This document shows positions 1-8,817 of a stretch of 64,000 bases of DNA, in pieces; the stretch's first letter is position 1, and every line of letters begins with the position of its first letter. The stretch is from CAZHNW01 sp942491575 (lineage in GTDB: Bacteria > Spirochaetota > UBA4802 > UBA5550), in contig CALOBT010000031.1 of assembly GCA_942491575.1 (NCBI GenBank), positions 248,001 through 312,000 on the forward strand. The letters run 5' to 3'. Made by a program: the position numbers and the translations under genes. The notes under the pieces were generated by a model. It was not told the DNA's origin, searched no databases, and saw only the letters and a program-made list of their open reading frames with translations.

Positions 1-2
1 AA

Positions 3-1661
3 TTGACAGCTTCAAATGAAGAGTTTGAGGCAATGAACGAAGAGCTCTCTATGTCTCAAATTAAAATCGAATTGAGTAATGCTGAATTAAAAGAAAGTAA
101 AAGGAAATTTGAAACTCTCCTGGATAACCTTCCCGGTATGGCATATCGCTGCAGAAACGATCAGGATTGGACAATGGAATATCTTAGTGATGGCTGTTAC
201 GAATTAACCGGTTATAAAGCAGAAGATTTAATCGGGAATCGAAAGTATTCCTATAATGATATTATACATCCCGACGATAGGGCTAAAGTGTGGGATTGGG
301 TTCAGGATGCAATCAACGAACAGAAATCTTTTGAAATGCGATATAGATATCGTATAATAGCGCTCAATGGAACAACTCGGTGGGTATGGGAAAAGGGAAA
401 AGCAATCTACAACAGTAAAGGAGAAGTGGAGGCGCTGGAGGGATTTGTTACTGATATATCTGATCTGGTGCATAAGGATCAGCTGCTGCGACAGGCTCAA
501 AAAATGGAAACCGTTGGAACCCTCGCCAGCGGTTTGGCCCACGACTTCAATAATATTCTTGGGGGGATCGTTGGGAGTCTCTCCCTTCTCACTCGAATTC
601 TATCCAAGGAATTATTAAAAGAAGAAGAAAAAATCATGGTATACCTTAATACCGCGAACGATGCATCACAGCGCGGTGCCAGCCTCGTGAAGCAGTTACT
701 CTCTCTGTCACGAAAAGGGGAGCCGGAATATGTTAAACTGGATCTTAATAAATCTCTTAAGGATGTTATTGATATATGCAGGAGTAGTTTTCCCAAAGAG
801 GTAATCATCAAATTTAAGGAGGCAAAGGGAACGGTTTTTGTCAATGCGGACCCTAATCAGATAGAACAGGTGATATTGAATATTTGTGTAAATGCCTCTC
901 ATGCAATGACGGTTATGAAACCGCCAGAGGAAAAAACAGGGGGTACATTGTCTGTTTCCCTTGATGTTTTTTCAGCAGACAGTCATTTCTGTGATATCCA
1001 TTCGGAGGCGGAAGAGGGTTTGGAATATGTGGCAATAACCATTAGAGATACCGGAGTTGGTATCGATTCAATTAATAAAAATAGAATTTTTGAGCCTTTT
1101 TTTACGACAAAAGGAAAGGGGGATGGAACCGGTCTTGGTCTTTCGATGGTATATTATATAATAAAACAGCACAATGGTTTTGTGGATGTGTATTCTAAAC
1201 CTGATGTTGGGACAACTTTTACTCTGTATTTGCCAAAGGTTATATCTGTTGAACCGGGCAAATATGACACTTTGGCGGATTACAGATTTCAAAAAAAGGA
1301 GGGGGTAGTTCTTGTAGTTGATGATGAGGAAGTGATGAGATTGATTATTAAAGGAATTTTTGAAGAAATTGGTTTTACTGTTATTGATTCATTAGACTGT
1401 GATGATGCAATTAATATATTCAGGGATCAATTTATGTCAATAGATTTGGTATTTCTTGACCTCTCTATGCCCGGAATGTGCGGTGAAGATGTTCTGAGCG
1501 CCATGCAGGAAATCGATCCTGATATTAAATGTGTGGTCAGTTCAGGATTAAGTCAGGATGACAGGGTGGAAAAAATAATGCAACAGGGGGCTAAATATTT
1601 TATCCCTAAACCATTTTCAATAGTAGATATCTTGAAAATGCTGACTAATGTGTCATTATAG
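3..1661 (+). CDS. Hybrid sensor histidine kinase (PAS-HisKA-HATPase-REC), 5' partial
   Basis: The reading frame is open to the left edge, so the true start and any N-terminal sensor lie outside the window. The visible 552 residues begin with a Glu/Asn-rich coiled coil typical of linkers between PAS or GAF domains, then a PAS/PAC domain (about 35-155). A HisKA segment follows with the H-box GLAHDFNN (His about 180), then a HATPase_c domain with N-box VNASHAM, G1 DTGVGID and G2 GTGLGLSM. A C-terminal receiver (about 430-552) has the acidic pair VDDEE, the phospho-acceptor region LVFLDLSMPG and the lysine motif IPKPF. It should autophosphorylate and relay phosphate to its own receiver. The kinase-receiver half closely resembles the one encoded at 42637-45450, so the two look like paralogues. 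The signal is unknown. The family call is firm. Confidence 0.93.
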   Translation: MTASNEEFEAMNEELSMSQIKIELSNAELKESKRKFETLLDNLPGMAYRCRNDQDWTMEYLSDGCYELTGYKAEDLIGNRKYSYNDIIHPDDRAKVWDWVQDAINEQKSFEMRYRYRIIALNGTTRWVWEKGKAIYNSKGEVEALEGFVTDISDLVHKDQLLRQAQKMETVGTLASGLAHDFNNILGGIVGSLSLLTRILSKELLKEEEKIMVYLNTANDASQRGASLVKQLLSLSRKGEPEYVKLDLNKSLKDVIDICRSSFPKEVIIKFKEAKGTVFVNADPNQIEQVILNICVNASHAMTVMKPPEEKTGGTLSVSLDVFSADSHFCDIHSEAEEGLEYVAITIRDTGVGIDSINKNRIFEPFFTTKGKGDGTGLGLSMVYYIIKQHNGFVDVYSKPDVGTTFTLYLPKVISVEPGKYDTLADYRFQKKEGVVLVVDDEEVMRLIIKGIFEEIGFTVIDSLDCDDAINIFRDQFMSIDLVFLDLSMPGMCGEDVLSAMQEIDPDIKCVVSSGLSQDDRVEKIMQQGAKYFIPKPFSIVDILKMLTNVSL

Positions 1662-1713
1662 AGTGCTCATCTGATTGCAGGGTATAATACAGCATAATTC
1701 CTCCCAGCTTTTC

Positions 1714-1742
1714 TTGACATATCTTGAGCAATGCATTAGAAT
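1714..1742 (+). promoter_or_regulatory. Sigma-70-type promoter candidate for the MCP gene
   Basis: TTGACA at 1714-1719 and TAGAAT at 1737-1742 are separated by 17 bases, a near-consensus housekeeping promoter. It lies in the space between the kinase stop and the MCP start, about 65 bases upstream of the likely ATG at 1808. Inferred from the sequence only. Confidence 0.6.
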
Positions 1743-1807
1743 AAAGAATATAAACAGAATGGACTAGATCATGAAATGGAATAATTGAATCTGGAGTGTC
1801 TCGGAAT

Positions 1808-3763
1808 ATGAAAAAATTTCATGATTTTAAAATTGGTACCAAACTTATCGCTCTTGTTTCTGGAACGGTTATCCTGGCAATTGCGATAATGGCAATTATA
1901 ATCGGAAACATGCAGCAGTCCTCAGCTATTAATGCAGCAAAAGAGTACGCACATGAATTGGCAGAAAACAAAGGAAATGACATTAAGAACCTTATTGGCA
2001 ATGCCTTTGAGTCGGCAACAACATTCTCGAATATTTTTAAAACCGCAGCAACGTCACCCGACTTTACTTTAACCAGGGCAGAGGCAAACAGGATTCTGAA
2101 AGAATATATCGAATCAAGGCCGGAGTACCTTGGAGTCTATGTCTGCTTTGAACCAAACGCCTTTGATAAAAAGGACCGCGATTTTATAAATGCAAAGGGA
2201 CATGATAAAACCGGTCGCTTTATCCCCTACTGGACACGAGGTCCCGATGGTAAGGGAGTTTTGGAGGGCCTGGTAGACTATGAAAAGGAAGGTGCCGGAG
2301 ATTACTACCTGCTACCTAAAAAAACTAAAAAGGCTTCGCTGATAGATCCCTACAAATATACGGTACAGGGGAAGGAAATACTTCTAACTTCCATCGTTAT
2401 CCCCATACTTGATAATAATGGAGATTTTATCGGAATAGCCGGCCTGGACCTGGGACTCGATGATATTCAAAAAATTGTCGGGGGCATTAAACTTTACGAG
2501 ACCGGTTTCATGACAATATTCAGCCAAAATGGTGTGATTGTCGGTACGAAAGATAAAAAATTGGTAGGGAAAAATCTTGATGAAATCTATAAAGATCAAT
2601 CAAGAAAAAATGACATTCTCAGCCATAAGGTTTATCATAACAAAAAGTATTCCCTCACTTTGAAGAAGGAAGTTTTCTTTTCGGGAGTACCCGTAAGTCT
2701 GGGGAATGGTGCAGCCACCTGGACCGCAGATGTTGCTGTTCCTGTAGAGGAATTCATGGCAGATGCAAATAAAATGATGGCTGCAATAATAATCATTGGT
2801 CTTCTCTCTATCGCCCTGGTGACATTTATTATTATTCTGATATCCCGTTATATTACCAATCCCATAAGGCATATCGTTGACAAGACGAAACTGATTGCAG
2901 ACGGAGACCTGAGCGTAGCGATTGATATACAATCAGAGGACGAAACCGGAATGCTCGCCAATGCAATGAGGGACATGACAAAAAGACTTTCTAATATTAT
3001 GAGGGACGTAATCGGAAGCACTCATTCTCTGGCATCTGCATCTGAACAGATCAGTTCCACAGCCCAGAGTTTAAGCAGCGGTTCAAGTGAACAGGCGGCA
3101 AACCTGCAGGAGATAACATCCTCTCTTGAAGAAATTGCTGCAAATATTACACAGAATACCGGGAACGCACGGGATACCAGTAAAATTGCCCAGGGTACGG
3201 CTCATGAGGCGGTTGATGGAGGAAGTGCCGTAACAGAAACTGTAAATGCCATGAAACAGATCTTTGATAAAATTAAATTAATTGAAGATATTGCATATCA
3301 GACAAACCTCCTGGCCCTGAATGCGGCTATTGAGGCGGCCAGGGCCGGTTCCGCAGGAAAGGGATTCGCCGTGGTTGCCGGGGAAGTCCGTAAACTCGCA
3401 GAAAAAAGTCAGGTAGCTTCCCAGGAAATAAGTCAGTTGACTGTGAACAGTGTCAATATTGCAGAAAAGGCCGGTAAGTTGATAGAAAGCATAGTTCCGA
3501 AAATACAGGAAACGGCTGACCTGGTGGATAGAATAGCAATAGCTTCAGATGAACAGGATGCGGGCGTAAATCAGATCAGTACCGGTATGGAGCAGCTGAA
3601 TGGGGTTACTCAGCAGAATGCATCTTCTTCAGAGGAACTGGCCTCCACGGCGGAGAGTCTGAGCAGCCATGCGGAACAGCTCCAGGCAATGGTGAATTAT
3701 TTCAAGGTGAAAAGTGAAGATGAGGAGCCTCCGGAAGAAAAATTATTACTCGAAAATGTCTGA
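1808..3763 (+). CDS. Methyl-accepting chemotaxis protein with periplasmic dCache-like sensor
   Basis: A two-transmembrane chemoreceptor of about 651 residues. TM1 lies near residues 13-33, followed by a roughly 290-residue periplasmic domain of the double-Cache type, then TM2 (AAIIIIGLLSIALVTFIII). A HAMP domain starts at RYITNPI, and the cytoplasmic signalling hairpin has the conserved tip IAYQTNLLALNAAIEAARAG. It should bind a small ligand outside and control CheA-CheY inside. A GTG at 1796 is in frame, but the GGAG at 1793-1796 is too close to it and sits 11 bases before ATG 1808, so I prefer the ATG. cheA and cheW are not nearby; a cheY lies at 15003. Ligand unknown. Confidence 0.93.
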   Translation: MKKFHDFKIGTKLIALVSGTVILAIAIMAIIIGNMQQSSAINAAKEYAHELAENKGNDIKNLIGNAFESATTFSNIFKTAATSPDFTLTRAEANRILKEYIESRPEYLGVYVCFEPNAFDKKDRDFINAKGHDKTGRFIPYWTRGPDGKGVLEGLVDYEKEGAGDYYLLPKKTKKASLIDPYKYTVQGKEILLTSIVIPILDNNGDFIGIAGLDLGLDDIQKIVGGIKLYETGFMTIFSQNGVIVGTKDKKLVGKNLDEIYKDQSRKNDILSHKVYHNKKYSLTLKKEVFFSGVPVSLGNGAATWTADVAVPVEEFMADANKMMAAIIIIGLLSIALVTFIIILISRYITNPIRHIVDKTKLIADGDLSVAIDIQSEDETGMLANAMRDMTKRLSNIMRDVIGSTHSLASASEQISSTAQSLSSGSSEQAANLQEITSSLEEIAANITQNTGNARDTSKIAQGTAHEAVDGGSAVTETVNAMKQIFDKIKLIEDIAYQTNLLALNAAIEAARAGSAGKGFAVVAGEVRKLAEKSQVASQEISQLTVNSVNIAEKAGKLIESIVPKIQETADLVDRIAIASDEQDAGVNQISTGMEQLNGVTQQNASSSEELASTAESLSSHAEQLQAMVNYFKVKSEDEEPPEEKLLLENV

Positions 3764-3782
3764 GTAAGCTAAGAGGCGCAGG

Positions 3783-3814
3783 TCAACAGAATTCACTTCT
3801 GTGAATTCTGTTGA
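3783..3814 (+). terminator. Perfect 14-bp hairpin after the MCP gene
   Basis: Arms 3783-3796 and 3801-3814 are perfect reverse complements with a 4-base loop (TTCT), starting 20 bases after the MCP stop. No T-tract follows, so it may be an mRNA 3'-end stabiliser or factor-dependent terminator rather than a classical intrinsic one. Confidence 0.5.
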
Positions 3815-4100
3815 TATGAATATCCCCCGTTGTAAAACTCTCAGTAAGTAATTGCGACCTCCCAAAAAAGGGACTGATTTCTATCCTGAAAAACAGTACA
3901 TGAATTGATGTATTAAGAATTTGTTGTACTATAGTGTACTGGGATTATTTTTATGAATTTTTCTCTGTTTTTTTTCATCCTGAGTGTGCAAAAAGTTATT
4001 GCTCTTTACGCTAACCGGTTTTTTTAAATTAATTACTTGCCAGCAGATTGCCGGCTTTTATCATTTAAGAACTTTCTTAATTGATAATTATTACGGTTTC

Positions 4101-4129
4101 TTGACAGCTATAAAAGTGTACAATACCAT
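4101..4129 (+). promoter_or_regulatory. Promoter candidate for the hemA-ahb operon
   Basis: TTGACA at 4101-4106 and TACCAT at 4124-4129 have 17-base spacing, ending 39 bases before the hemA start. A TACAAT at 4119 overlaps but its 12-base spacing is too short. As the following five genes overlap or abut, this promoter could drive the whole operon. Confidence 0.5.
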
Positions 4130-4168
4130 TAATTGTGTTAAGAAAAAGAAGTAAAACGGGAAGTTCAA

Positions 4169-5473
4169 ATGAACAGTGTATCTGACGTAGCGGTTATCGG
4201 GATTAATCATAAATCAGCCCCTGTTGAGAAGAGGGAATGTTTTTCCCTTCATTATGATTTGCTTCCTGATTTTTATAAGAAGGTAAAGCAATTCCATATT
4301 ACTGAATCCGTTTACATGGCCACCTGCAACCGTGTGGAAACCTATATTGCCGCAGAGAATATCCGTGACGGTGTTGAATCGGTTCTTAAAATTTATGAAG
4401 AAATGTCCGGCATGGAGTATGACGAATTTAAAGAGAGTATTTATATAAAATATTCCAGGGACGCGGTGAGTCACCTCCTGACAGTTATATCCTCCCTCGA
4501 TTCAATGGTGCTGGGAGAGAATGAGATTGTCGGCCAGGTTAAGGATGCCTTTACTCATGCAGTTCACAATAAAACTGCAGGGCCTGTAATGAATAAACTT
4601 TTTCACCAGGCCTTTCGAACAGCCAAGCAGGTGCGAACTGAAACCGATATTGCGAAAAATCCCCTCTCCGTTGCCTTTATTGCCACTGATCTGGCCCGTA
4701 AGCTTTTTGCTGATTTCACCGAACGAAAGGCGCTCCTTATCGGGGCCGGTGAAATGGGTGAGCTGATACTGAAGTACTTTAATAAATACGATATAGGCCA
4801 TATAACTATTGCAAACAGGTCACTGCATAATTCCGAACGTATAGCCGGTGAGATTGACCGCGACGTGGAAATCGTGCTCCTGGATGATATCGAAGAGGTT
4901 GCCTGTGAAGTCGACATTGTCATCTCCTCTGTTTCGGCTCCCCACTACATGGTAACTGCGGATATGGCCAGGGAGATTATGCAGGTAAGGCAGGAGAAAC
5001 CTATCTTCCTGATAGACATTGCGGTTCCGCGGAACATTGATCCGAATGTGGGAGACATTGATAATATTCACCTCTATAATGTTGATGACCTTCAGGGCAT
5101 TGCAGATGAAAACATGAAGAGCCGTCTCAGCGAGGCGGAACTCGCCAACGAATTTATCGAAGCAAATGTTAAGGAATACTACGAATGGTATAATGAACTT
5201 TCCGCAGCCCCTGCCATTGTTTCCATCCAGAAAAAATTTGATGAAATACGGAGTAATGAACTCGACCGTTACCGGAAGAAAAAGATGAAACATCTCTCAG
5301 ATGAAGATTTCGCACTGATAGAAGAACTGACGAAGCAGATAATGAGTAAGACTCTTCACAATCCAATTATTAACCTGAAGCGGCAGCACCGTTCCAGCGA
5401 CAGTGACGATCCGGGACGTGAGCATCTTCATCGTCAGACAAAATTTATTGAGGAGCTCTTTGTAAAAAAATGA
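4169..5473 (+). CDS. hemA: Glutamyl-tRNA reductase
   Basis: Reduces glutamyl-tRNA(Glu) with NADPH to glutamate-1-semialdehyde, the first committed step of C5-pathway tetrapyrrole synthesis. At 434 residues it has the usual length. The N-terminal catalytic domain has IGINHKSAPVE and the active-site cysteine in ATCNRVE (Cys53), then LGENEIVGQVK. The NADPH domain has the glycine-rich loop LLIGAGEMGE, and a helical C-terminal dimerisation domain follows. It is the first gene of a tetrapyrrole operon, and its TGA overlaps the ATG of ahbD by four bases (ATGA), indicating translational coupling. hemL, hemB, hemC and hemD are not in the window, so the intermediate steps must be encoded elsewhere. Confidence 0.97.
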   Translation: MNSVSDVAVIGINHKSAPVEKRECFSLHYDLLPDFYKKVKQFHITESVYMATCNRVETYIAAENIRDGVESVLKIYEEMSGMEYDEFKESIYIKYSRDAVSHLLTVISSLDSMVLGENEIVGQVKDAFTHAVHNKTAGPVMNKLFHQAFRTAKQVRTETDIAKNPLSVAFIATDLARKLFADFTERKALLIGAGEMGELILKYFNKYDIGHITIANRSLHNSERIAGEIDRDVEIVLLDDIEEVACEVDIVISSVSAPHYMVTADMAREIMQVRQEKPIFLIDIAVPRNIDPNVGDIDNIHLYNVDDLQGIADENMKSRLSEAELANEFIEANVKEYYEWYNELSAAPAIVSIQKKFDEIRSNELDRYRKKKMKHLSDEDFALIEELTKQIMSKTLHNPIINLKRQHRSSDSDDPGREHLHRQTKFIEELFVKK

Positions 5474-6564
5474 AAATGCCAGATAAACCACGTCTGATTT
5501 TCTGGGAGCTCACTAAACGCTGTAACCTTACATGCAGGCACTGCCGTGCCGAAGCAGAAGATATAGACTACAGCGGTGAGCTTTCACCTGAACAGATAAA
5601 ATCAGTTATTGATGATATTGCCACTGTTTCAAATCCTATTCTCGTCCTGACGGGAGGGGAACCCCTTTATAGAAAAGACATTTTTGATATCGCCAGCTAC
5701 GCCGGCGGGAAAAAACTGAGGGTAGCCCTGGCCAGTAACGGCACCCTCATCGATGCGGATATTGCACGTCAGATAAAGGCCGCCGGAATAGCCCGTGTCA
5801 GTATTTCCATCGATGGGAGTTCAGCAGAATCCCATGACAGCTTCAGAGGCATTACCGGTTCATTTGATGATGCGGTAAAGGGAGCCAGACTCCTGAAGGA
5901 TGCTGGGGTTGAGTTCCAGTTTAACACCACTATCACGAAGCGAAATGTTGATGAGATAGATGATATACTTGCCTTTGCCGAGGCGGAGGGGGCCGCGGCA
6001 CTGCATATTTTTATGCTTGTTCCGGTGGGGTGCGGTGTTGAAATAGCAGAAACAGATATGATCACATCTGAAAAATATGAAGAGGTCCTGAACTGGTTTT
6101 ATGACCGTTCAAAAGAAACCAAAATGGAATTCAAGGCAACCTGCGCCCCGCATTACTACAGGGTAATCCGTCAGCGGGCCAGTGAAGAGGGAAGAAAGCT
6201 CAGCATGGAGCAGGACGGAATGGCGGCCATGACGAGGGGATGCCTTGCGGGAAGCGGCGTCTGTTTTATCTCCCACAGGGGAGATGTTCAGCCCTGCGGA
6301 TATCTTCCCCTTGTGGCGGGTAACGTCATTGAGACACCTTTTCAGAAAATATGGGATGATTCCCAGCTCTTTCGCGATCTTCGTGATGTCAGTATACTTG
6401 AGGGGAAATGCGGAGACTGTGGCTATCGAATGGTCTGCGGCGGGTGCCGTGCCCGTGCCTTCTATGAAACCGGAAGTCATCTCGATGAAGAACCCTACTG
6501 TGTTTACGAACCAAAAGGATACCAGGAATGTCCCGATTCACCGAACTTGAAGCAGAAATCCTGA
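5470..6564 (+). CDS. ahbD: Heme b synthase, radical SAM Fe-coproporphyrin III decarboxylase (AhbD-like)
   Basis: A 364-residue radical SAM protein. The CxxxCxxC cluster motif is CNLTCRHC (Cys18, 22, 25), followed by the AEAE segment typical of AhbD/NirJ-type proteins and the SAM-binding TGGEPL. A SPASM-like C-terminal cysteine set (for example CGDCGYRMVCGGC) should hold auxiliary iron-sulfur clusters. In the alternative heme pathway AhbD oxidatively decarboxylates the two propionates of Fe-coproporphyrin III to vinyls, giving heme b. Assignment as AhbD rather than AhbC rests on the HCRAEAE motif and on the clearly AhbC-like sequence of the neighbour at 7546. It overlaps hemA by 4 bases and the next gene by 37. 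Confidence 0.87.
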   Translation: MKMPDKPRLIFWELTKRCNLTCRHCRAEAEDIDYSGELSPEQIKSVIDDIATVSNPILVLTGGEPLYRKDIFDIASYAGGKKLRVALASNGTLIDADIARQIKAAGIARVSISIDGSSAESHDSFRGITGSFDDAVKGARLLKDAGVEFQFNTTITKRNVDEIDDILAFAEAEGAAALHIFMLVPVGCGVEIAETDMITSEKYEEVLNWFYDRSKETKMEFKATCAPHYYRVIRQRASEEGRKLSMEQDGMAAMTRGCLAGSGVCFISHRGDVQPCGYLPLVAGNVIETPFQKIWDDSQLFRDLRDVSILEGKCGDCGYRMVCGGCRARAFYETGSHLDEEPYCVYEPKGYQECPDSPNLKQKS

Positions 6565-7553
6565 ATCATCTTCAGAAATCCTTCCCCATTGATCCCTCTC
6601 CATTTCTGCGGCTCGGGGAAAGGCTTAATCTGTCTGAGGAAAGGGTCATCGAAGTCATCAGGAAACTGAAGGAAGATAATGTTGTTCGTAACATCGCCGG
6701 GATTTTTGACGGAAAGACCCTTGGTTATCATCTGAGCCTTGTAGCCCTTGAGGTCCCTGAAGACAGGATAGAGCATGCCGCGGAAACAATCAATGCCCAC
6801 CCCGGCGTGAGTCACAACTACCTGCGGGACCACCGCTACAACATATGGTTTACCCTCGCGGAGGAAACCCCGGATGATTTTGAAAAGAGCGTAAGCACGA
6901 TAGCCCGGCGTGCCGGGGCGAAGGATATGCTGGTGCTGCGCAATGAAAAACTCTACAAGATTGGATTTACCCTGGCCATCGGGAATTCTGAAAAGAAAGA
7001 TAATAAAGAAGATAATGGGGGGGAAGTCAGGGCCACGCAGCCACTGGATGATTCCCTGAGGAGCAGTATTTTTGCACTGCAGAGGGACCTTCCCCTGGAA
7101 ACTCGTCCCTTCGATACGCTGGCACGCGAAGCCGGGATCGAAAGCGGCGAAAAGCTCCTTGAAGCGGCGGAAAAACTGATGCAGGCGGGGTATATGCGGC
7201 GTTACGCAGCGGTGCTGCGGCACCGACAGGCGGGGTACACCAGCAATGCAATGACAGCCTGGCGTGTCCCCGATGCAGATGTGCCGGATGAACTGATACA
7301 ACCCTTCGCGGAAGAGAAGGCCATTACCCATCTCTATCTCCGTACCCTCTACCCGGGGCGCTGGGAGCATCGTCTTTTCGCAATGATACACGCAAAGAGT
7401 GATGATGAACTTGTTGAAATCCTCAATCGCCTCGAAAGCACATCGGGATTGACGGACCATCTTGTACTGAGGTCACTGCGCGAATTTAAAAAACAGAAGG
7501 TGATGTATTTTTCACCTGAATTTTCAGCATGGAAGGAAAAGAATTATGATTGA
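6528..7553 (+). CDS. ahbAB: Siroheme decarboxylase, AhbA-AhbB fusion
   Basis: A 341-residue protein made of two Lrp/AsnC-like halves. The first (about 1-150) has a winged helix and RNIAGIFDGKTLGYH; the second (about 170-341) has RRYAAVLRHRQAGYTSNAM. These signatures mark AhbA and AhbB, which are usually separate subunits. The halves are joined by a charged linker (SEKKDNKEDNGGE). The family decarboxylates siroheme at C12 and C18 to 12,18-didecarboxysiroheme; related NirDLGH proteins act in heme d1 synthesis. The ATG lies inside the 3' end of ahbD, with AAAGGA upstream. It overlaps ahbC by 8 bases. Heme synthesis is far more likely than heme d1 here because ahbC and ahbD flank it. Confidence 0.88.
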   Translation: MSRFTELEAEILNHLQKSFPIDPSPFLRLGERLNLSEERVIEVIRKLKEDNVVRNIAGIFDGKTLGYHLSLVALEVPEDRIEHAAETINAHPGVSHNYLRDHRYNIWFTLAEETPDDFEKSVSTIARRAGAKDMLVLRNEKLYKIGFTLAIGNSEKKDNKEDNGGEVRATQPLDDSLRSSIFALQRDLPLETRPFDTLAREAGIESGEKLLEAAEKLMQAGYMRRYAAVLRHRQAGYTSNAMTAWRVPDADVPDELIQPFAEEKAITHLYLRTLYPGRWEHRLFAMIHAKSDDELVEILNRLESTSGLTDHLVLRSLREFKKQKVMYFSPEFSAWKEKNYD

Positions 7554-8817
7554 TATAGGAAAACTTTACTGCGGTGGAACATCCACCGGTGACGGCCTCC
7601 GGTACGGGACAAAATCAGAGGCTGACTGCCATGGAAACAAACCCCATCAGGTGGTGACACTGGCTAGCGAACGCCGCCCCATCGTTGTATGGAGCACCAG
7701 CCGGACCTGCAACCTGCGCTGCGTCCACTGCTATACCGATTCAGAGAATAAAAAATATGAGGGAGAACTGACAACAAAAGAGGGATTCAAGCTTATAGAT
7801 GAACTGGCTGAATTTAATATCCCCTCACTCCTGTTTTCCGGCGGCGAGCCCCTGATGAGAAAGGATATATTTCAGCTGATTGAATACGCCGCGAAAAAAA
7901 ATATCCGTCCCGTCATCTCCACCAATGGTACTCTCATCGATGCCCAGACCGCAAGGGATATCAAAAATGCCGGTGTGGTCTACGTCGGTATAAGTCTCGA
8001 CGGGTTGGAAGAAGTGAACGACAGGTTTCGTGGCGTCGAAGGCGCTTTCCGAAAGGCAATGGCGGGTTTTGAAAATTGCCGCAATGCGAATCAGCGGGTA
8101 GGGCTGCGCCTGACCCTGACAAAACAGAATTATACTGACCTGAATGGCATTTTTGATTTTATTGAACGAGAGGGAATCAACCGTGCCTGTTTTTATCATC
8201 TTGTATATTCCGGCCGCGGGAAGGATATGTTCAAAGACGACCTCACCTACCGTGAGTCCAGGGACGCCATGGATATAATTCTTCGCAGAACGAAGGATTA
8301 TTTTGACAGGAACCTTGATATTAATATTTTAACCGTCGATAACCATGTTGATGGTGTCTACATGTATGAGAAGCTGAAGGAGGAAAATCCTGCACAGGCG
8401 GAAGAGGTCTACCGTCTCCTCTCATGGAATGGCGGTGGGGCCCATTCGACGGGTGTCGGTATCGGAAATATAGATTTTAACGGAAATGTTCACCCCGACC
8501 AGTTCTGGCAGGATTACGATCTCGGAAATATTCGGGAAAGGAAGTTCGGAGACATCTGGTTTGATGAAAGTGAATCCCTGATGAAGGGACTCAAGCATAA
8601 AGCAGAATTTATCAAGGGCCGCTGCAGGGTATGTAAATACAGTGATCTCTGTACCGGAGCCATGAGGGTGCGCGCCTATCGGACCTATGATGATCCCTGG
8701 GCCCCTGATCCGGCATGCTACATGACCGATGAAGAGATAGGCCTCGATGCAGATAAAAAAGAGGAACTGAAAGCGGCGGGTGAATATTACGAACAGCCAA
8801 AGGAGCTTCTCGCGTAA
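7546..8817 (+). CDS. ahbC: 12,18-didecarboxysiroheme deacetylase, radical SAM (AhbC)
   Basis: A 423-residue radical SAM/SPASM protein. The N-terminus MIDIGKLYCGG, then LRYG, is characteristic of AhbC. The cluster motif is CNLRCVHC (Cys55, 59, 62), with FSGGEPL for SAM and C-terminal cysteines in CRVCKYSDLC for auxiliary clusters. It should remove the acetate groups at C2 and C7 of didecarboxysiroheme to give Fe-coproporphyrin III, the AhbD substrate. AAGGA precedes the ATG by about nine bases. The stop shares one base with the next start (TAATG), so translation of the siroheme synthase is coupled. Confidence 0.92.
   Translation: MIDIGKLYCGGTSTGDGLRYGTKSEADCHGNKPHQVVTLASERRPIVVWSTSRTCNLRCVHCYTDSENKKYEGELTTKEGFKLIDELAEFNIPSLLFSGGEPLMRKDIFQLIEYAAKKNIRPVISTNGTLIDAQTARDIKNAGVVYVGISLDGLEEVNDRFRGVEGAFRKAMAGFENCRNANQRVGLRLTLTKQNYTDLNGIFDFIEREGINRACFYHLVYSGRGKDMFKDDLTYRESRDAMDIILRRTKDYFDRNLDINILTVDNHVDGVYMYEKLKEENPAQAEEVYRLLSWNGGGAHSTGVGIGNIDFNGNVHPDQFWQDYDLGNIRERKFGDIWFDESESLMKGLKHKAEFIKGRCRVCKYSDLCTGAMRVRAYRTYDDPWAPDPACYMTDEEIGLDADKKEELKAAGEYYEQPKELLA

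Larger units (their letters stand above)
3764..4168. other. Intergenic region between MCP and hemA
   Basis: About 400 bases with no credible gene. It holds the 14-bp hairpin just after the MCP, a weak promoter-like pair (TTGATG 3905, TACTAT 3927), an imperfect GC hairpin near 4037-4052 followed by TTTT, and the hemA promoter candidate at 4101. The rest is AT-rich sequence without recognisable structure. Confidence 0.6.

Noticed and set aside
4119..4124. TACAAT as -10 box for hemA
   Set aside because: Only 12 bases from TTGACA; TACCAT at 4124 has the proper 17-base spacing.
4820..5293. Minus-strand frame of 157 codons opposite hemA
   Set aside because: A shadow of hemA with no domain or ribosome site.
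6504..7460. Long minus-strand open frame of about 318 codons opposite ahbAB
   Set aside because: It lies entirely opposite a well-supported gene, has no ribosome site or recognisable domain, and reflects codon bias of the coding strand.
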